Assembly (NCBI GenBank): GCA_003558065.1
Contig: PWMU01000099.1
Span: 1-64,000 of the forward strand
Reading direction: 5' to 3'
DNA length: 64,000 nucleotides
DNA from: Opitutia bacterium
GTDB taxonomy: Bacteria > Verrucomicrobiota > Verrucomicrobiia > Opitutales > T3Sed10-336
Shown here: one piece after another, positions 17,780 through 28,339 of the stretch
Layout: every line of letters starts with the position of its first letter
Position numbering within the stretch: position 1 is the first letter of the stretch
Position numbers and translations under genes: made by a program
The notes under the pieces: generated by a model
The model's input: the letters and a program-made list of their open reading frames with translations, nothing else
Told to the model about the DNA's origin: nothing
Databases searched by the model: none

Positions 17780-19559
17780 ATCCTGCAACGACCTGGCCGA
17801 CAAAGTGGAGCGCCATGCGGGCGTGCTCGGTCTCGACTGGGAGGGGTACTCCGAGGTTTCGCGGATCTGCGAGGATTTTCGCCGGTCCTGCCGGGAACTC
17901 GCCGAGAACCGCGGGATCGACCAGCTGACGATCGCTTTTACCGGACCGAAGAACTCGGGAAAAACGACGCTGCTTTCGCTCTTTGTTCGCGATGAAACCA
18001 CCCGCAGGCGTTTGCGCGCGGGCTACGCCCGAGCCGACGCCACGGAAAAGGTAACCTGGGTCGGGCCGAATCCGCCCTTCGACCTGCGGGAGGAGAGCGA
18101 GACGCATTTCCGCTGTCGCGAGAGCGACCTGGAGGATCTCGGGTTCCCCTACACTCTTGTCGACGTTCCCGGGCTGAACGAGGCTGACGAGCGCCGGGCG
18201 GAAGCGGCGGTTCATGCCCTGGACAGCGCGCTCGTCAAGGTGCTGGTCCTCGCTCAACGGGAAATGGAGGACAAGGCCGTGTTCCAGTACCTGTCACGCG
18301 CGGACGGGTCGCTGGTTCTGCCGGTGGTCAACCTGGTTCGCGACAAACCGTCACGGGAGGACCTGGACGCCTTTCGGGAGCGGTTGGCGCAACACCTGCC
18401 GCACGCCGAGGTGCGGCCCGTCGTCTGCCTCGAGGATTTCGGAATCCGCGGAAGTGGTGAGGAATCTCCTGTGGGTACCGTCGGTCCCGACGACGCCGCC
18501 CGCCTCAAGGAATCCATCCGTGCCGCCGCCGGTCCCCGGCGACTGCGCGAGCTGCCCCAGGCCCAGTTGAACCACAAGCTACAGCGGTTTCATGAGGATG
18601 TGGGGCGGTTCATGGCGAAGCGCCTTCCGGCAAGCCGCCGAGCGCTCGACGCTCTCCGGGAATCGGAACGCAAGTTGCCCCGGGAGACTCTCCGGCATCT
18701 GCTGGGTTCGGAACCCGCGTTGCGGGCCGGCGTCCGGCAGCGGTTGCGAGCCACGTTTCTGCAACGGACTCCCTGTTTCTTCTTTCCGTGGCGAACGGTC
18801 CTCGCACTGGCCAACCTCCTGCACGGGGCGGTGGAACGGGTGCCCCTGGTGCTCATGGGTAGCCTTCCGTCGTTCGTTTCCGGGGCGTTCACCGCAGCGA
18901 AAAACGTCCGCAACGCCCGGGATTTTTCCCGGGAGGTGGAAGGCGGCATCCGCGACTGCTCGGAGAGCGCGGTCAAAGAGAAGATCACACCCGAGGTTAG
19001 GGAACTGGAGTTCGTCCTGAGGCGCGAACTGGGTACGGCAAAGGGCGAGCCTCCTCCGCGATCCGACGAACTTGAGGTGACTGTTTCCGGCCTCCGCAAC
19101 CTGCAGGCCCGCTCGTCGGAGATCTTTAACCAGGCGGTGGAGCGCCGCGCGCCTTCGCGTGCGGCGGCGGTTTTTTGCGGATTCGCGGGATTTCTGCTAT
19201 TCTGGGGCTTTTTCGCGTGGCCGGTCTACGGGCTGTACCTCGATTTCTTTCAGGCTGTTGGCGAGGTTTTCGGCCGGACCCCCGAGGCTTCCGGCCGCTT
19301 TCCCGCCGCCCCGTTCGGCATGCTGGGGACCAGTCTACTCCTCGCCCTGCTTCCAATGTGCTTTTTTATGCTGGCGGCCGTGTCCCTCCTTGTCCGCCCA
19401 GGAAAGGTGAGCGGTTGTGTCGACGAAATCCGCTCCCGGCATGACGAGACCGTGGCCGAATTGGCCGGCGCCGGGCTGCTGACCATAAAGGTGGAGCAAC
19501 CGCGCATCGACGCCTGTATGTTTCTGCTCAATCTCTCCGTGGACCGAACGCGGGAATAA
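17760..19559 (+). CDS. Membrane-anchored GTPase, second of a tandem pair
   Basis: 599 aa. P-loop GPKNSGKTT is at residues 62-70, G3 DVPGLNEAD at about 138 is canonical (DxPG), and NLVRDK is a possible G4. A helical middle (about 260-460) is followed by hydrophobic segments around 468-495 (VFCGFAGFLLFWGFFAWPVYG) and 520-545. The architecture matches the gene before it, with which it overlaps by 20 bases, so the two are translationally coupled and likely form a heteromeric complex. Tandem partners are known for several bacterial dynamin-like proteins, and membrane remodelling is a reasonable but unproved guess. Confidence 0.78.
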   Translation: MPSRLLESCNDLADKVERHAGVLGLDWEGYSEVSRICEDFRRSCRELAENRGIDQLTIAFTGPKNSGKTTLLSLFVRDETTRRRLRAGYARADATEKVTWVGPNPPFDLREESETHFRCRESDLEDLGFPYTLVDVPGLNEADERRAEAAVHALDSALVKVLVLAQREMEDKAVFQYLSRADGSLVLPVVNLVRDKPSREDLDAFRERLAQHLPHAEVRPVVCLEDFGIRGSGEESPVGTVGPDDAARLKESIRAAAGPRRLRELPQAQLNHKLQRFHEDVGRFMAKRLPASRRALDALRESERKLPRETLRHLLGSEPALRAGVRQRLRATFLQRTPCFFFPWRTVLALANLLHGAVERVPLVLMGSLPSFVSGAFTAAKNVRNARDFSREVEGGIRDCSESAVKEKITPEVRELEFVLRRELGTAKGEPPPRSDELEVTVSGLRNLQARSSEIFNQAVERRAPSRAAAVFCGFAGFLLFWGFFAWPVYGLYLDFFQAVGEVFGRTPEASGRFPAAPFGMLGTSLLLALLPMCFFMLAAVSLLVRPGKVSGCVDEIRSRHDETVAELAGAGLLTIKVEQPRIDACMFLLNLSVDRTRE

Positions 19560-19588
19560 AAAAAAACGGATGCCGAAAACGGCACCCG
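19557..19588 (-). terminator. Rho-independent terminator for the small secreted protein gene
   Basis: Read on the minus strand, an eight-pair stem (one G-U pair) with a four-base loop spans 19568-19587 and is followed by a run of about nine T residues. It lies 35 bases after the stop of the minus-strand gene at 19623-19826 and also overlaps the end of the plus-strand GTPase gene. Confidence 0.85.
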
Positions 19589-19622
19589 CTTGAGAAAGAA
19601 ACGATTTCCTGTTGTGGGAAAA

Positions 19623-19826
19623 TCAGGCCTTGTCGTCGTCCTTTTTCCCGCCACAGGCAGAGCCCCCGCAGCCCGAATTGGCGACTTCAAAAGAGGACGG
19701 CGTAGAGGCTTCGGACTTGTCCCGGTCACAACCCTTCTTGTCCCCGCAACTTCCGCCCGCAAGGGCGAAAGAGGAGAAAGAAGCAATGGCGACAATAGCA
19801 AAGAATGCAGTGATTTTCTTAGTCAT
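19623..19826 (-). CDS. Small secreted Gly/Cys/Asp-rich protein
   Basis: 67 aa from the ATG at 19826 (an in-frame start seven codons upstream is less likely). A clear signal peptide (MTKKITAFFAIVAIASFSSFALA) precedes a short mature part with four cysteines, in GGSCGDKKGCDRD and SGCGGSACGGKKDDD. It has its own strong terminator. Short Gly/Cys proteins of this type are not assignable to a known family from sequence; the paired cysteines could form disulfides or bind a metal. Confidence 0.7.
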   Translation of the reverse strand: MTKKITAFFAIVAIASFSSFALAGGSCGDKKGCDRDKSEASTPSSFEVANSGCGGSACGGKKDDDKA

Positions 19827-19929
19827 AGACTTGCAGGCTAAATTCACCGGGCCTGAATGTCAACAACGAGCCGTGATTTTTTTGGGCGGCTTCCGGTGGG
19901 CCTGTCCGTAAAGGACAGGGAAAAGGCGG

Positions 19930-22900
19930 CTATTGCCGCCCCGCGAGCTTGTCCCTGAGGAACGGCCGGGTCGGACTGCCTTTGCACTTCAGGAGACCGC
20001 GGGAGGGACCCTGGTAGAGCAGGCTTCCGCCGGCTTCGCCTCCCTCGGGACCGATCTCGATCAGGTAATCGGCCTCGGCGAGGAGGTCGGTGTTGTGTTC
20101 GATGACGACGACCGTGTGGCCCTGGTTCACGAGGCGGTGGAGGACGTGGATCAACTTTTCGCAATCGCTGAAGTGAAGGCCGATCGTGGGTTCTTCGAGA
20201 ATGTAGAGGTTGCCTTTTCCGGCGTCGCGGCGCGGCGGGACGCCGGAGGTCGCGCCCTTGATGAGTTCGGTCACCAGCTTCATTCGCTGCGCTTCACCGC
20301 CCGAAAGCGTCGGGCTGCTCTGGCCGAGGGTGAGGTAGCCCAGTCCCGTATCCACCATAAGCTGACAAATGGTGCGGATCCGCGTGTGAAAATCGAAATG
20401 CACGGCCGCCTCCTCGAAAGTCATGGCGAGCACGTCGGCTATCGACTTTCCGTTCCACTCGATGTCCAGCAGGTCCTTGCCGTAGCGGCTGCCGCCGCAC
20501 GCTTCGCAGGGAAGATAGCTGTCGGGGAGAAAATTCATTTCCAGTTTGATGCGCCCGGCGCCCTTGCACGTTTCGCAGCGTCCGCCCTTGGTGTTGAAGG
20601 AAAAGGCTCCCGGCTGGTGGCCGCGTATTTTGGCTTCCGGAAGCGAGGCGTAGACCTGGCGGATGACGTCGAACGCGCCCAGGTAGGTGGCCGGAGTGGA
20701 GCGGGGGGTCTTGCCGATCGGGTCCTGGTCGACTTCGATCACCTTGCGGAACCGGTCGCCGTTGATCAGCTCGGCAAAGGGGGCGCGCCCGTTGCGGTTG
20801 CCCGAGGAGCCGCGGGTTCCGGTGTCGGACGGGACGCCCGACGGGTCGTTCGCGCCCGGGAAGTCGGCGGGTTTCATGCGGGAAAGCCCGTTCTTGGCCG
20901 CGTGACGGACCAACGGGCGCAGCAGGTCGCGCAGCAGGGTCGATTTTCCGGCGCCGGAGACCCCGCAGGCCATGATAAGCCGTCCGATGGGAAGCCGCAG
21001 TTCGTCGCCTTTCAGGTTTCGAAGCGTCGGGTTTTTCAGCACGAGCCAATCGCCGCCGGCCAGCCGTCTTCCGGGTCCGGGCAACGGGGGAAGCTCGCGC
21101 CAGGCGCCCCACAGCGGATGCACGGCCGGTTGCCGGAGGTAGCGGCCGGTGAGCGAGTTCTTGTTTTTCGCCAGCCGTTCGAGCGTTTCGTGGGCGAGGA
21201 GTTCGCCGCCGTGGATGCCCGCCCCCGGACCGAGGTCGATGATGCCGTCGGCGGCCCGCATGGTTTCCTCGTCGTGTTCGACGACCAGGAGGGTGTTGCC
21301 CTTGTTCCGAAGGGAGTCGAGGGACCTCAGGAGCCGCCGGTTGTCGCGCGGGTGCAGGCCGATCGATGGTTCGTCGAGCACATAAAGCACCCCGCAGAGG
21401 TTGGACCCCAGCTGGGCGGCGAGCCGGATGCGCTGGGCCTCGCCGCCGGACAGGGTTTGGGCGGGCCGGTCGAGGCTGAGGTAGTCGAGCCCGACCTCGC
21501 CGAGAAAGCGGAGGCGTTCCTCGATCTGCGGAAGCATGTCGCGAACGATGAGCTGCCCGCGGCGGTCCAGGTCGAGGTCACGGAGTGCCTGAATCAGTTC
21601 GCCGGCGCGGAGTTGAAGCAATTCGGGGAGGGACCGGAAAGGGGAGCCGCGGAAATACAGTTTGACCGAGCGGCTGACCGGGTTGAGCCGTTCGCCCGAG
21701 CAGTCCGGACAGAGGGCGCCGTCCTCGAAGGTTTCGTCGTCGGCCTCGTCGTCGAGCAGGTCGGTGTATAGGCGCCCGTAGCCCCGGCAGGTGTCGCACC
21801 AGCCGCGGGACGAGTTGAACGAGAAATGTTTGGGATCGAGTTCCGGGAAGGATTCCCCGGTGACGGGATCCGTGCGGGAGGTCGACAGCCAGGCGGGGAT
21901 CGTTCCGTTCGGATGAAGAAGGAAACAGGAACCCTTGCCGAGCCGGAGCGCCTCCGGAAGCGCCTGGGTGAGGGAACGGGCGCCCGCGGGACGGCGGCCT
22001 TTTCCGGCCGCCCCGACATCCGCCACAACCACCTCGATATCGTGTTCACGGTACCGGTCGAGCCGGCGGAAATCCCCGACCCGCATCAGTTTGCCGTCGG
22101 CCCGCATCAGTTCGTACCCGTGTTCGCCGATCCACGTGGCCACCGGCTGGTGATGCCCCTTGCGTCCCCGGACCAGCGGCGCGCAGAGGTAAAGGTGGCG
22201 CTCTTTGCGGTGGCGCGGTTCGCGCAGGAGTTTGCGGAGGCGGGCGAGGAGGGCGTCCGGGCTCTGGGAAATGACCGGGCGGCCGGTGGCCGGGTTGTGC
22301 TGGATGCCGATGCGGGCGTAGAGGAGGCGCAGGTACTGGGCGACCTCGGTGACCGTGGCGACCGTCGATTTCCGGTTGCCTCGCGTGACGCGCTGCTCGA
22401 TGGCAACGGTCGGGGGAATGCCTTCCATCGCGTCGATGTCGGGACGCGGAAGCTGCTCCACGAACTGGCGCGCGTAGGCCGACATCGACTCCATGAACCG
22501 CCTCTGGCCTTCGGCAAAGACGATGTCGAAGGCCAGCGTTGATTTTCCCGATCCGGAAACGCCGGTCACGACGGTGAGGTTCCGGTGGGGGATTTCGAGG
22601 GAAAGGTTTTTGAGGTTGTGTTCCCGGGCGCCGGAAAGACGCAGGGCGGGGCCGTTCGGGGTTTCGGCGGGGACATAATCGGCGGAGGCGGGTTCCGCGG
22701 CGAGCAGGGCGTCGTCTTCGCGGCCCTTCAGCGCCGCCGCCAGGAACTCGCGGGAAGGGCAGGGAGTGGCGGCGAGTTTTTCGGGGGTGCCCTGGGCGAC
22801 GAGTTTTCCGCCCCCTTCTCCGGCGCCGGGGCCGACCTCGACCAGCCAGTCGGCCGACTTGAGGACATCGAGCTGGTGTTCAATGACCACCAGGCTGTGG

Positions 22901-25602
22901 CCCTGTTCGACCAGAGCCTGCAGTACGGCGATCAGCCGTTTGATGTCGTGCCGGTGCAGGCCGGTGGTCGGCTCGTCGAGGAGGAGCAAAGAACCGGCGG
23001 TTCCGCCCGCCGGCGACTTGTCCTGACGGCCTTTGAGGGCCGAGAGGTACTTCACGAGCTTGAGACGCTGGGATTCGCCGCCGGAAAGCGTGTTGAGCGG
23101 TTGTCCGAGCGTCAGGTAGCCGAGGCCGACCTCCCGCAGTCTTTCGAGCCCGGGACGGATTTTTCGATGTTCCCCGAAGAACGGGACGGCTTCATCCACC
23201 GTCATGCGGAGCACCTCCTCGATGGATTTGTCGCGGAAGGTGACGCTTAGAATCTCCTCCTTGAAACGTTTGCCCTCGCAGACCGGACAGGGAACGTAGA
23301 GGTCGGAGAGAAATTGCATTTCCACCCGTTCGTAGCCGAGTCCCTGGCAGTGATCGCAACGTCCCTGGCCGGCATTGAAGGAAAAACTCGAAGCCGTGAA
23401 TCCGTGGGCCGCCGCTGCGTCGGTGCGTGCGAAAACCTCGCGGATGCCCTCCCACGCGCCCGTGTAAAGAGCGGGGTTCGATCGGGGGGTGCGGCTGACC
23501 GGCGATTGGTCGACGAGGACCACTTCGTCAATCCGGTCGGCGCCCTCGATCTTCGCGAATTCGGCGGGATCGTCGGCCGTCCGTCCCTTCGCGGCCAGAA
23601 GGCCCTGGTAGATGACGTTGTCGAGAAGGGTGGATTTGCCGGAGCCGGAAACGCCGCTGAGGCCAACCAGCCGGTGAAGCGGGAGGCTGAAGTCGAGGTT
23701 GCGGATGTTGTGCCTGGAGGCCCCGTGAAAATGCAGCCACGCTTTCGATCCACGGGACCGCTTCGCTTTCGGGGGCGGACTGACCGGCCGCCGCGCCTCC
23801 GGCGGGGCGATTTGCCTGCGTCCGGACAGGTAGGCGCCGGTCAGGCTTTCGGCGCTGGCCAGGAGAGCGTCCCGGCCGCCCTGGAAAACGAGCCGGCCTC
23901 CCTGGTGTCCCGGCTCAGGGCCGAGTTCGAGGACGTGGTCGGCGGCGCGGATCATGGCCTCGTCGTGCTCGACCACGACCACGGTGTTACCCAGGCCGGT
24001 CAGGCGCCGGAGGATGCCGATCAGCCGGTCGATGTCGCGCGAGTGGAGTCCGATCGACGGCTCGTCCAGAACAAAGAGCGTGTCCACGAGGGAAGTGCCG
24101 AGACAGGAAGTGAGATTGACCCGCTCGACTTCGCCGCCGGAAAGCGTCCGGGAGGTGCGGTCGAGGGTGAGGTAGCCGAGGCCGACCTGGGCCAGATAGC
24201 CGAGGCGGCCCAGGATCGCGTCGAACGCGGTATCCGCCTGCCGGTTTCCTGCGGGACGCCGGTGTTTGCGGAGACGGTCGAGCAGCTCGCTGATCGGCAG
24301 TTGATAGAGTGCCGGGAGCGTCCGGCCCTTCCACCGCCAGCAGAGCGATTCCGGCTGGAGGCGGGCGCCGCCGCAATCCGGGCATCTGTTGTAGGAGCGG
24401 TATCGCGAAAGAAAGACGCGCACGTGCATCTTGTAGGTTTTCGTTTCGAGGTAATCGAAAAACCCCTTCAACCCGTACCACGCGTCCGGCCAGTCGCGGC
24501 CGTCGTTTCCGTAATCCGGCTCCCCGTGGAGGATGAGGGTGCGGTGTTTCTCGGAAAGGTCGTCGAAGGGGACGTCGACCGGGATGCCGGCCTTCCGCGC
24601 AAAGCGGAGCATGTCTTTCTGCGACTCCCCGTACACCTGGCCCTGCCAGGGTTTGACGGCCCCTTGGGCGAGGGTGAGCGTCGGGTCGGGAATCGCCAGG
24701 CGATGGTCGATTTCGATGATCCGGCCAAACCCGCGGCACCGCGGGCAGGCGCCGAGGGGAGAGTTGAAGGAAAAGAGGGAGGGCACCGGTTCGCGGAACT
24801 TCCGGCCGGTCGCGGGCGAGCGAAGACCGGCGGCGAAACGCGCGAGCCCGCGCCCTTCCCCGTCGAGCAGCTCCAGTTCGCCCTGCCCGAAGTGGAGGGC
24901 GGTTTCGGCGCTTTCAAGGAAACGTTTCCGGTTCACCGGCTTCAGCGGAACCCGGTCCTGGATGACGTGGAGGCTGCCGGCGGCCTCTTTGCCGGTCTGG
25001 AGTGAAGCGGAGCGTTCGCGGAAGAGATCGATTTTTTCGAGCGCCCCGTTAAAGACCACCCGGCGGTAACCCTGCCGCAGCAGGTTTTCAAAGACTTCTT
25101 CCCAGCCGATGGATGCGGGCTTCCCGAGGGGAAACGCGACGAGAACCGTTTCCCCGGAAAACCGCGCCCGGGCCTTCTTCCAGATCGCCGCGGGGGTGTC
25201 GTCCTCGATTTTCTCGCCGGTATCGGGATCGAAAAGCTCGGCGGCATGGCTGAACCAGACTTTGAAGTAGTCGCAGAGCTCGGTCATGGTGCCCACGGTC
25301 GACCGGGACGTCTTGACCGTGTTGCTCTGCTCGATGGCGATGGACGGGGGAATGTTTTCGATGCTGTCGACGTCGGGACGGTCGAGCAGTTCGAGAAACT
25401 GGCGGGTGTAGGGACTGAAGGTTTCGACGTAGCGACGCTGGCCCTCCGCATGGAGGGTTTCGAACACAAGGGACGATTTCCCGGTGCCGCTGAGGCCGGT
25501 GACGACGATCAGTTTCCCCCGGGGGAGGTCGAGATCGAGATTCTTGAGATTGTTCTGGCGTACGCCGCGGAGGCGGATCGATCCGGTGTTCTTCGCGCTC
25601 AT
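19930..25602 (-). CDS. uvrA: Double-length UvrA excinuclease subunit with four ABC domains
   Basis: About 1,890 aa, roughly twice the normal UvrA (about 940 aa). Four nucleotide-binding domains are visible, with Walker A motifs GLSGTGKSS (about residue 36), GVSGSGKST (about 655 and 1017) and GVSGAGKST (about 1550). Four LSGGE signatures and four Walker B/GLH blocks are present; the last reads [10 protein letters not shown], with Glu in place of the usual Asp. Zinc-finger CxxC pairs occur in each half (CPRC/CPDC, CDHCQG/CPVCEG, CDTCRG/CPDCSG, CETCKG/CEACGG). UvrA finds bulky DNA lesions with UvrB. Fused double UvrA is known in Chlamydiae. The ATG at 25602 was chosen over a TTG at 25644. Confidence 0.94.
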   Translation of the reverse strand: MSAKNTGSIRLRGVRQNNLKNLDLDLPRGKLIVVTGLSGTGKSSLVFETLHAEGQRRYVETFSPYTRQFLELLDRPDVDSIENIPPSIAIEQSNTVKTSRSTVGTMTELCDYFKVWFSHAAELFDPDTGEKIEDDTPAAIWKKARARFSGETVLVAFPLGKPASIGWEEVFENLLRQGYRRVVFNGALEKIDLFRERSASLQTGKEAAGSLHVIQDRVPLKPVNRKRFLESAETALHFGQGELELLDGEGRGLARFAAGLRSPATGRKFREPVPSLFSFNSPLGACPRCRGFGRIIEIDHRLAIPDPTLTLAQGAVKPWQGQVYGESQKDMLRFARKAGIPVDVPFDDLSEKHRTLILHGEPDYGNDGRDWPDAWYGLKGFFDYLETKTYKMHVRVFLSRYRSYNRCPDCGGARLQPESLCWRWKGRTLPALYQLPISELLDRLRKHRRPAGNRQADTAFDAILGRLGYLAQVGLGYLTLDRTSRTLSGGEVERVNLTSCLGTSLVDTLFVLDEPSIGLHSRDIDRLIGILRRLTGLGNTVVVVEHDEAMIRAADHVLELGPEPGHQGGRLVFQGGRDALLASAESLTGAYLSGRRQIAPPEARRPVSPPPKAKRSRGSKAWLHFHGASRHNIRNLDFSLPLHRLVGLSGVSGSGKSTLLDNVIYQGLLAAKGRTADDPAEFAKIEGADRIDEVVLVDQSPVSRTPRSNPALYTGAWEGIREVFARTDAAAAHGFTASSFSFNAGQGRCDHCQGLGYERVEMQFLSDLYVPCPVCEGKRFKEEILSVTFRDKSIEEVLRMTVDEAVPFFGEHRKIRPGLERLREVGLGYLTLGQPLNTLSGGESQRLKLVKYLSALKGRQDKSPAGGTAGSLLLLDEPTTGLHRHDIKRLIAVLQALVEQGHSLVVIEHQLDVLKSADWLVEVGPGAGEGGGKLVAQGTPEKLAATPCPSREFLAAALKGREDDALLAAEPASADYVPAETPNGPALRLSGAREHNLKNLSLEIPHRNLTVVTGVSGSGKSTLAFDIVFAEGQRRFMESMSAYARQFVEQLPRPDIDAMEGIPPTVAIEQRVTRGNRKSTVATVTEVAQYLRLLYARIGIQHNPATGRPVISQSPDALLARLRKLLREPRHRKERHLYLCAPLVRGRKGHHQPVATWIGEHGYELMRADGKLMRVGDFRRLDRYREHDIEVVVADVGAAGKGRRPAGARSLTQALPEALRLGKGSCFLLHPNGTIPAWLSTSRTDPVTGESFPELDPKHFSFNSSRGWCDTCRGYGRLYTDLLDDEADDETFEDGALCPDCSGERLNPVSRSVKLYFRGSPFRSLPELLQLRAGELIQALRDLDLDRRGQLIVRDMLPQIEERLRFLGEVGLDYLSLDRPAQTLSGGEAQRIRLAAQLGSNLCGVLYVLDEPSIGLHPRDNRRLLRSLDSLRNKGNTLLVVEHDEETMRAADGIIDLGPGAGIHGGELLAHETLERLAKNKNSLTGRYLRQPAVHPLWGAWRELPPLPGPGRRLAGGDWLVLKNPTLRNLKGDELRLPIGRLIMACGVSGAGKSTLLRDLLRPLVRHAAKNGLSRMKPADFPGANDPSGVPSDTGTRGSSGNRNGRAPFAELINGDRFRKVIEVDQDPIGKTPRSTPATYLGAFDVIRQVYASLPEAKIRGHQPGAFSFNTKGGRCETCKGAGRIKLEMNFLPDSYLPCEACGGSRYGKDLLDIEWNGKSIADVLAMTFEEAAVHFDFHTRIRTICQLMVDTGLGYLTLGQSSPTLSGGEAQRMKLVTELIKGATSGVPPRRDAGKGNLYILEEPTIGLHFSDCEKLIHVLHRLVNQGHTVVVIEHNTDLLAEADYLIEIGPEGGEAGGSLLYQGPSRGLLKCKGSPTRPFLRDKLAGRQ

Positions 25603-25659
25603 GGGAAAAGGAGTATCCTCGCTAAAAACCGCGGCGTTTGCCAATCGAAAGAAAGGAAA

Positions 25660-27573
25660 TCACCGGATTCGCGACGCGATCTCGGTCAGTTCGCGGTCAA
25701 GCGGGGTTCCTTCGCCGGGATTCAGCCTCCGGTGAGTCTGGCGAATCATGCGCCGGGCTTCGTCGCTCCGTCCGCTCCGGACAAGGTGGGTGAAGAACGG
25801 CTGTCCCAGTTCCCGGTAAAAGCCCATTCCCGGGGCGTGATTGCCCAGTTCGGAGAGGAGGTTCCGGTAGATGGCGAGTTGCTCGTCGCCATTGTCGTGG
25901 GTGAGGCTGAACTCGAGGAAAACAGCGGCCATCGACAGACTGATGTCCGGGCGATCGCTCCGGTTTTTCCGGCTGATCCGGCGGAGTTCCTCGTAGGCCT
26001 TGTCCCGTTCGTTCCGGGAAATGAGGCTCTCGGCGAGTTCTCCGATGTAGTAGGCTTCGAGGTCCGGGTAACGCGAGAACGCATCCGCGGCCTCGCGCAG
26101 CGCCGTTTCGTGGGCGGCGACGTCTTTGCGGCCTTCCAGAATCTCGAGGACGACCGTCCAGGCGTCGCGATTGCGCGCCTCGATTTCCAGGGCGCGGCGG
26201 GCGAATGAAAGCGCTTTTTCGGAATCGCCTTTAATCCGGAACTCGCGGGCGAAGTCGCTGTGGAACAGGGAGTCGCGGTAGTTCCGCGAGTTGTGAAAGC
26301 GCTCCTCCAGGTAGGCGATGTCGTGGTCACGGACCGGTTCCCAGGTCTGCGGGTCCAGAGCGTGGCCCGTGACGTAATTCCCCTGCATAAAGTAGCGGCC
26401 GACATCGAGGTTCCAGCCGCCGCTTGTCCCGCGTAGATAGCCGAACCAGGCGTGTCCGGCATCGTTGCCGGTACCGAGGAAATAAAGGGTGGGCAGGCCG
26501 CGGGCTTTTCCGGCCTGGGTCGCGAAGTAGGCCTGGTCGACGCAGATGCCCCCCTTTTCCCGGATCGTGCTCAACCTGTAGTCCTCGTGTTCCCAATGAT
26601 ATTGAATCGTTTCCACATCGCGCCCGTAGCGGCTGTCGTCGTACTCGACCGCGTAGTAGACCTGATCGAAGCGACTCAAGCCCTGGCGAACCTGCTGTTG
26701 GGCCCATTTCAGTTCTTCAAGGGGGGCCAGGATGTCGACCGTGAACCGGAGCTCTTCCGCGCGCAGACGCTGGGGATTGATCAAAAGGCGGCCGGTCCGG
26801 TGACTGTCCACGAAAAATTCGAACGCCTCTTCAGGTTCGGGCAGGCGGCGCGGCAGCAGATCCTGCGACACCTGGCGGTGAGGCCAGCGACGGGGCGGTT
26901 CCTGGTCGTAGACCACCGCGATCGCCAGCGCCAGAGAGGAGTAGTTCCGGAAGTTTCCGGCATCGTTTTCATAGAGTTGTTGAAGGATCCGGGAGACCTC
27001 GCCCGTCCGGTCGCCGGGGGAGATCAATCCGAAGAACTCCCGGGAAAAGTCCCGGTTTTCCAGAACGAAGCGGCGCAGCGAATCGGGCCACCCGTGCCCG
27101 AAAGGTTCGCTTCCGGTTGCGAGTTCACGGTGGAAGGGCTGGTCCTGGAAGAGGTCGAGCCACCGGTAGAGGGTGTACCATTCATCCAGCTGGGACGCCC
27201 GGCTTCCGTACGCGGCGAGAAGTTTCGAGCGGAGGCGCTCGGCCGCCGAGTCCCACCCTTCCTCGGCGCCGTAGCGCAGGAGGGCGTCAATCTGTTCGCC
27301 GGAGGGGCTGCGATGGGGGTCGAACGCGGGGAAGGAGGCGGCCTCCCGCGCACGAGCGTAGTCGCGATCCTCCGGGCTCAACCGGTCTATCGCGAGGGTA
27401 AAGACCCGGCTGTCCGAACGGCGGATTGTCACGGTATCGCCGTCGCGGGAAAGGAACTCGGCCTCGATCGTGCGCCCGTCCTCGGCGGTCCAGGTTCTCA
27501 TTTCCCTGGCCGAAGCGCACAGGGTGATGAGGAGGGCGGCTGTCGCCGCCAGAATGACCTTGGGTCCAATCAT
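25660..27573 (-). CDS. Secreted SHD1-like/transglutaminase-like protein with helical repeats
   Basis: 637 aa. A signal peptide (KVILAATAALLITLCAS) is followed by an SHD1-like domain (about residues 25-75: RTWTAEDGRTIEAEF, then FTLAIDRLSPEDRDY). A long helical part leads to a transglutaminase-like core with the probable catalytic Cys in EKGGICVDQAYFATQA and His in NDAGHAWFGYL (about 345-385). The C-terminal third is tetratricopeptide-like. SHD1-like modules are common in planctomycetes and verrucomicrobia. It starts downstream of a short gap before an oppositely spaced membrane gene. A protease or crosslinking function outside the cytoplasm is possible. Confidence 0.77.
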   Translation of the reverse strand: MIGPKVILAATAALLITLCASAREMRTWTAEDGRTIEAEFLSRDGDTVTIRRSDSRVFTLAIDRLSPEDRDYARAREAASFPAFDPHRSPSGEQIDALLRYGAEEGWDSAAERLRSKLLAAYGSRASQLDEWYTLYRWLDLFQDQPFHRELATGSEPFGHGWPDSLRRFVLENRDFSREFFGLISPGDRTGEVSRILQQLYENDAGNFRNYSSLALAIAVVYDQEPPRRWPHRQVSQDLLPRRLPEPEEAFEFFVDSHRTGRLLINPQRLRAEELRFTVDILAPLEELKWAQQQVRQGLSRFDQVYYAVEYDDSRYGRDVETIQYHWEHEDYRLSTIREKGGICVDQAYFATQAGKARGLPTLYFLGTGNDAGHAWFGYLRGTSGGWNLDVGRYFMQGNYVTGHALDPQTWEPVRDHDIAYLEERFHNSRNYRDSLFHSDFAREFRIKGDSEKALSFARRALEIEARNRDAWTVVLEILEGRKDVAAHETALREAADAFSRYPDLEAYYIGELAESLISRNERDKAYEELRRISRKNRSDRPDISLSMAAVFLEFSLTHDNGDEQLAIYRNLLSELGNHAPGMGFYRELGQPFFTHLVRSGRSDEARRMIRQTHRRLNPGEGTPLDRELTEIASRIR

Positions 27574-27681
27574 GGGAATTCGATCGGCACAACTTACACC
27601 AATGGAAGAAAATGTAAATCCAGGCTCCGGGCTTCGCCAGGCGACCGGATTTCGCGCTTTCTCCTCGGGTGAAGGGAAGCG

Positions 27682-28164
27682 CTAACCCACCGCGCGCGCG
27701 ACGATGCCGGTGATTCCGATGATCAATCCCACGAGCGCTCCGTAGGCCAGGTGGCCCGCGAGGTGGGCCACGCCGACTTCGATGCCCGCATTCCGGAAGG
27801 TCTCCACCGGATGGTGCTCGGAGATCACCATTACCAGCATGATGCTGACCACGATTCCATGAAGGAAACCAAACCCGACCCCGGCGGCCAGGCAGGCCAG
27901 CGCGGCTTCGAGGCCGAATGCCATAAAGAGAAGCGTGTAGACCATCGCGAAAACCACGCCCGCCACCCCGTGGATAAACCAGCCGACCAGGCTGGCGGTT
28001 TCGAGTGACTTCGTGAACAGGCTCCCCAGAGCGGTCGTCATCGGGGCATGGGTGAAGCCGCTCCGGGTGATCAAATGCATGACCCCATCCATTGCGGCGG
28101 CGCCGATCAGACCGGCGATCACGGTGAAAACGAGAAACTGCAGGATCAACTCGATCGAGCCCAT
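27682..28164 (-). CDS. Four-helix membrane protein of unknown function
   Basis: 160 aa with four predicted membrane helices: ILQFLVFTVIAGLIGAAAM, a VGWFIHGVAGVVFAMVYTLL segment, ACLAAGVGFGFLHGIVVSIM, and HLAYGALVGLIIGITGIVA. Histidines recur in or next to the helices (WFIHG, FLHG, SEHHP, VAHLAGH), a pattern seen in metal- or heme-binding membrane proteins, though it may simply be family-specific. I recognise no named family. It is divergent from the DUF3108-like gene that follows. Confidence 0.7.
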   Translation of the reverse strand: MGSIELILQFLVFTVIAGLIGAAAMDGVMHLITRSGFTHAPMTTALGSLFTKSLETASLVGWFIHGVAGVVFAMVYTLLFMAFGLEAALACLAAGVGFGFLHGIVVSIMLVMVISEHHPVETFRNAGIEVGVAHLAGHLAYGALVGLIIGITGIVARAVG

Positions 28165-28339
28165 TGAATTGGTGGTTAGAGGTTTGTCGACTGTCCGAGG
28201 CGGAACTTATCGGCGGTGGTTTCAACCCGGCTTCCATGGACAGCCAAATCGATTCTTTGTTCGCAAAAGGCTGATTTTGCGGACACCTTGTCATCTATTG
28301 CCTGTCATTGAGACGCAACGTACCGAAAGAAGAAGGTCT

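Noticed and set aside
19933-25005. Several long plus-strand frames opposite uvrA
   Set aside because: All lie inside the four-ABC-domain uvrA and show no motif.
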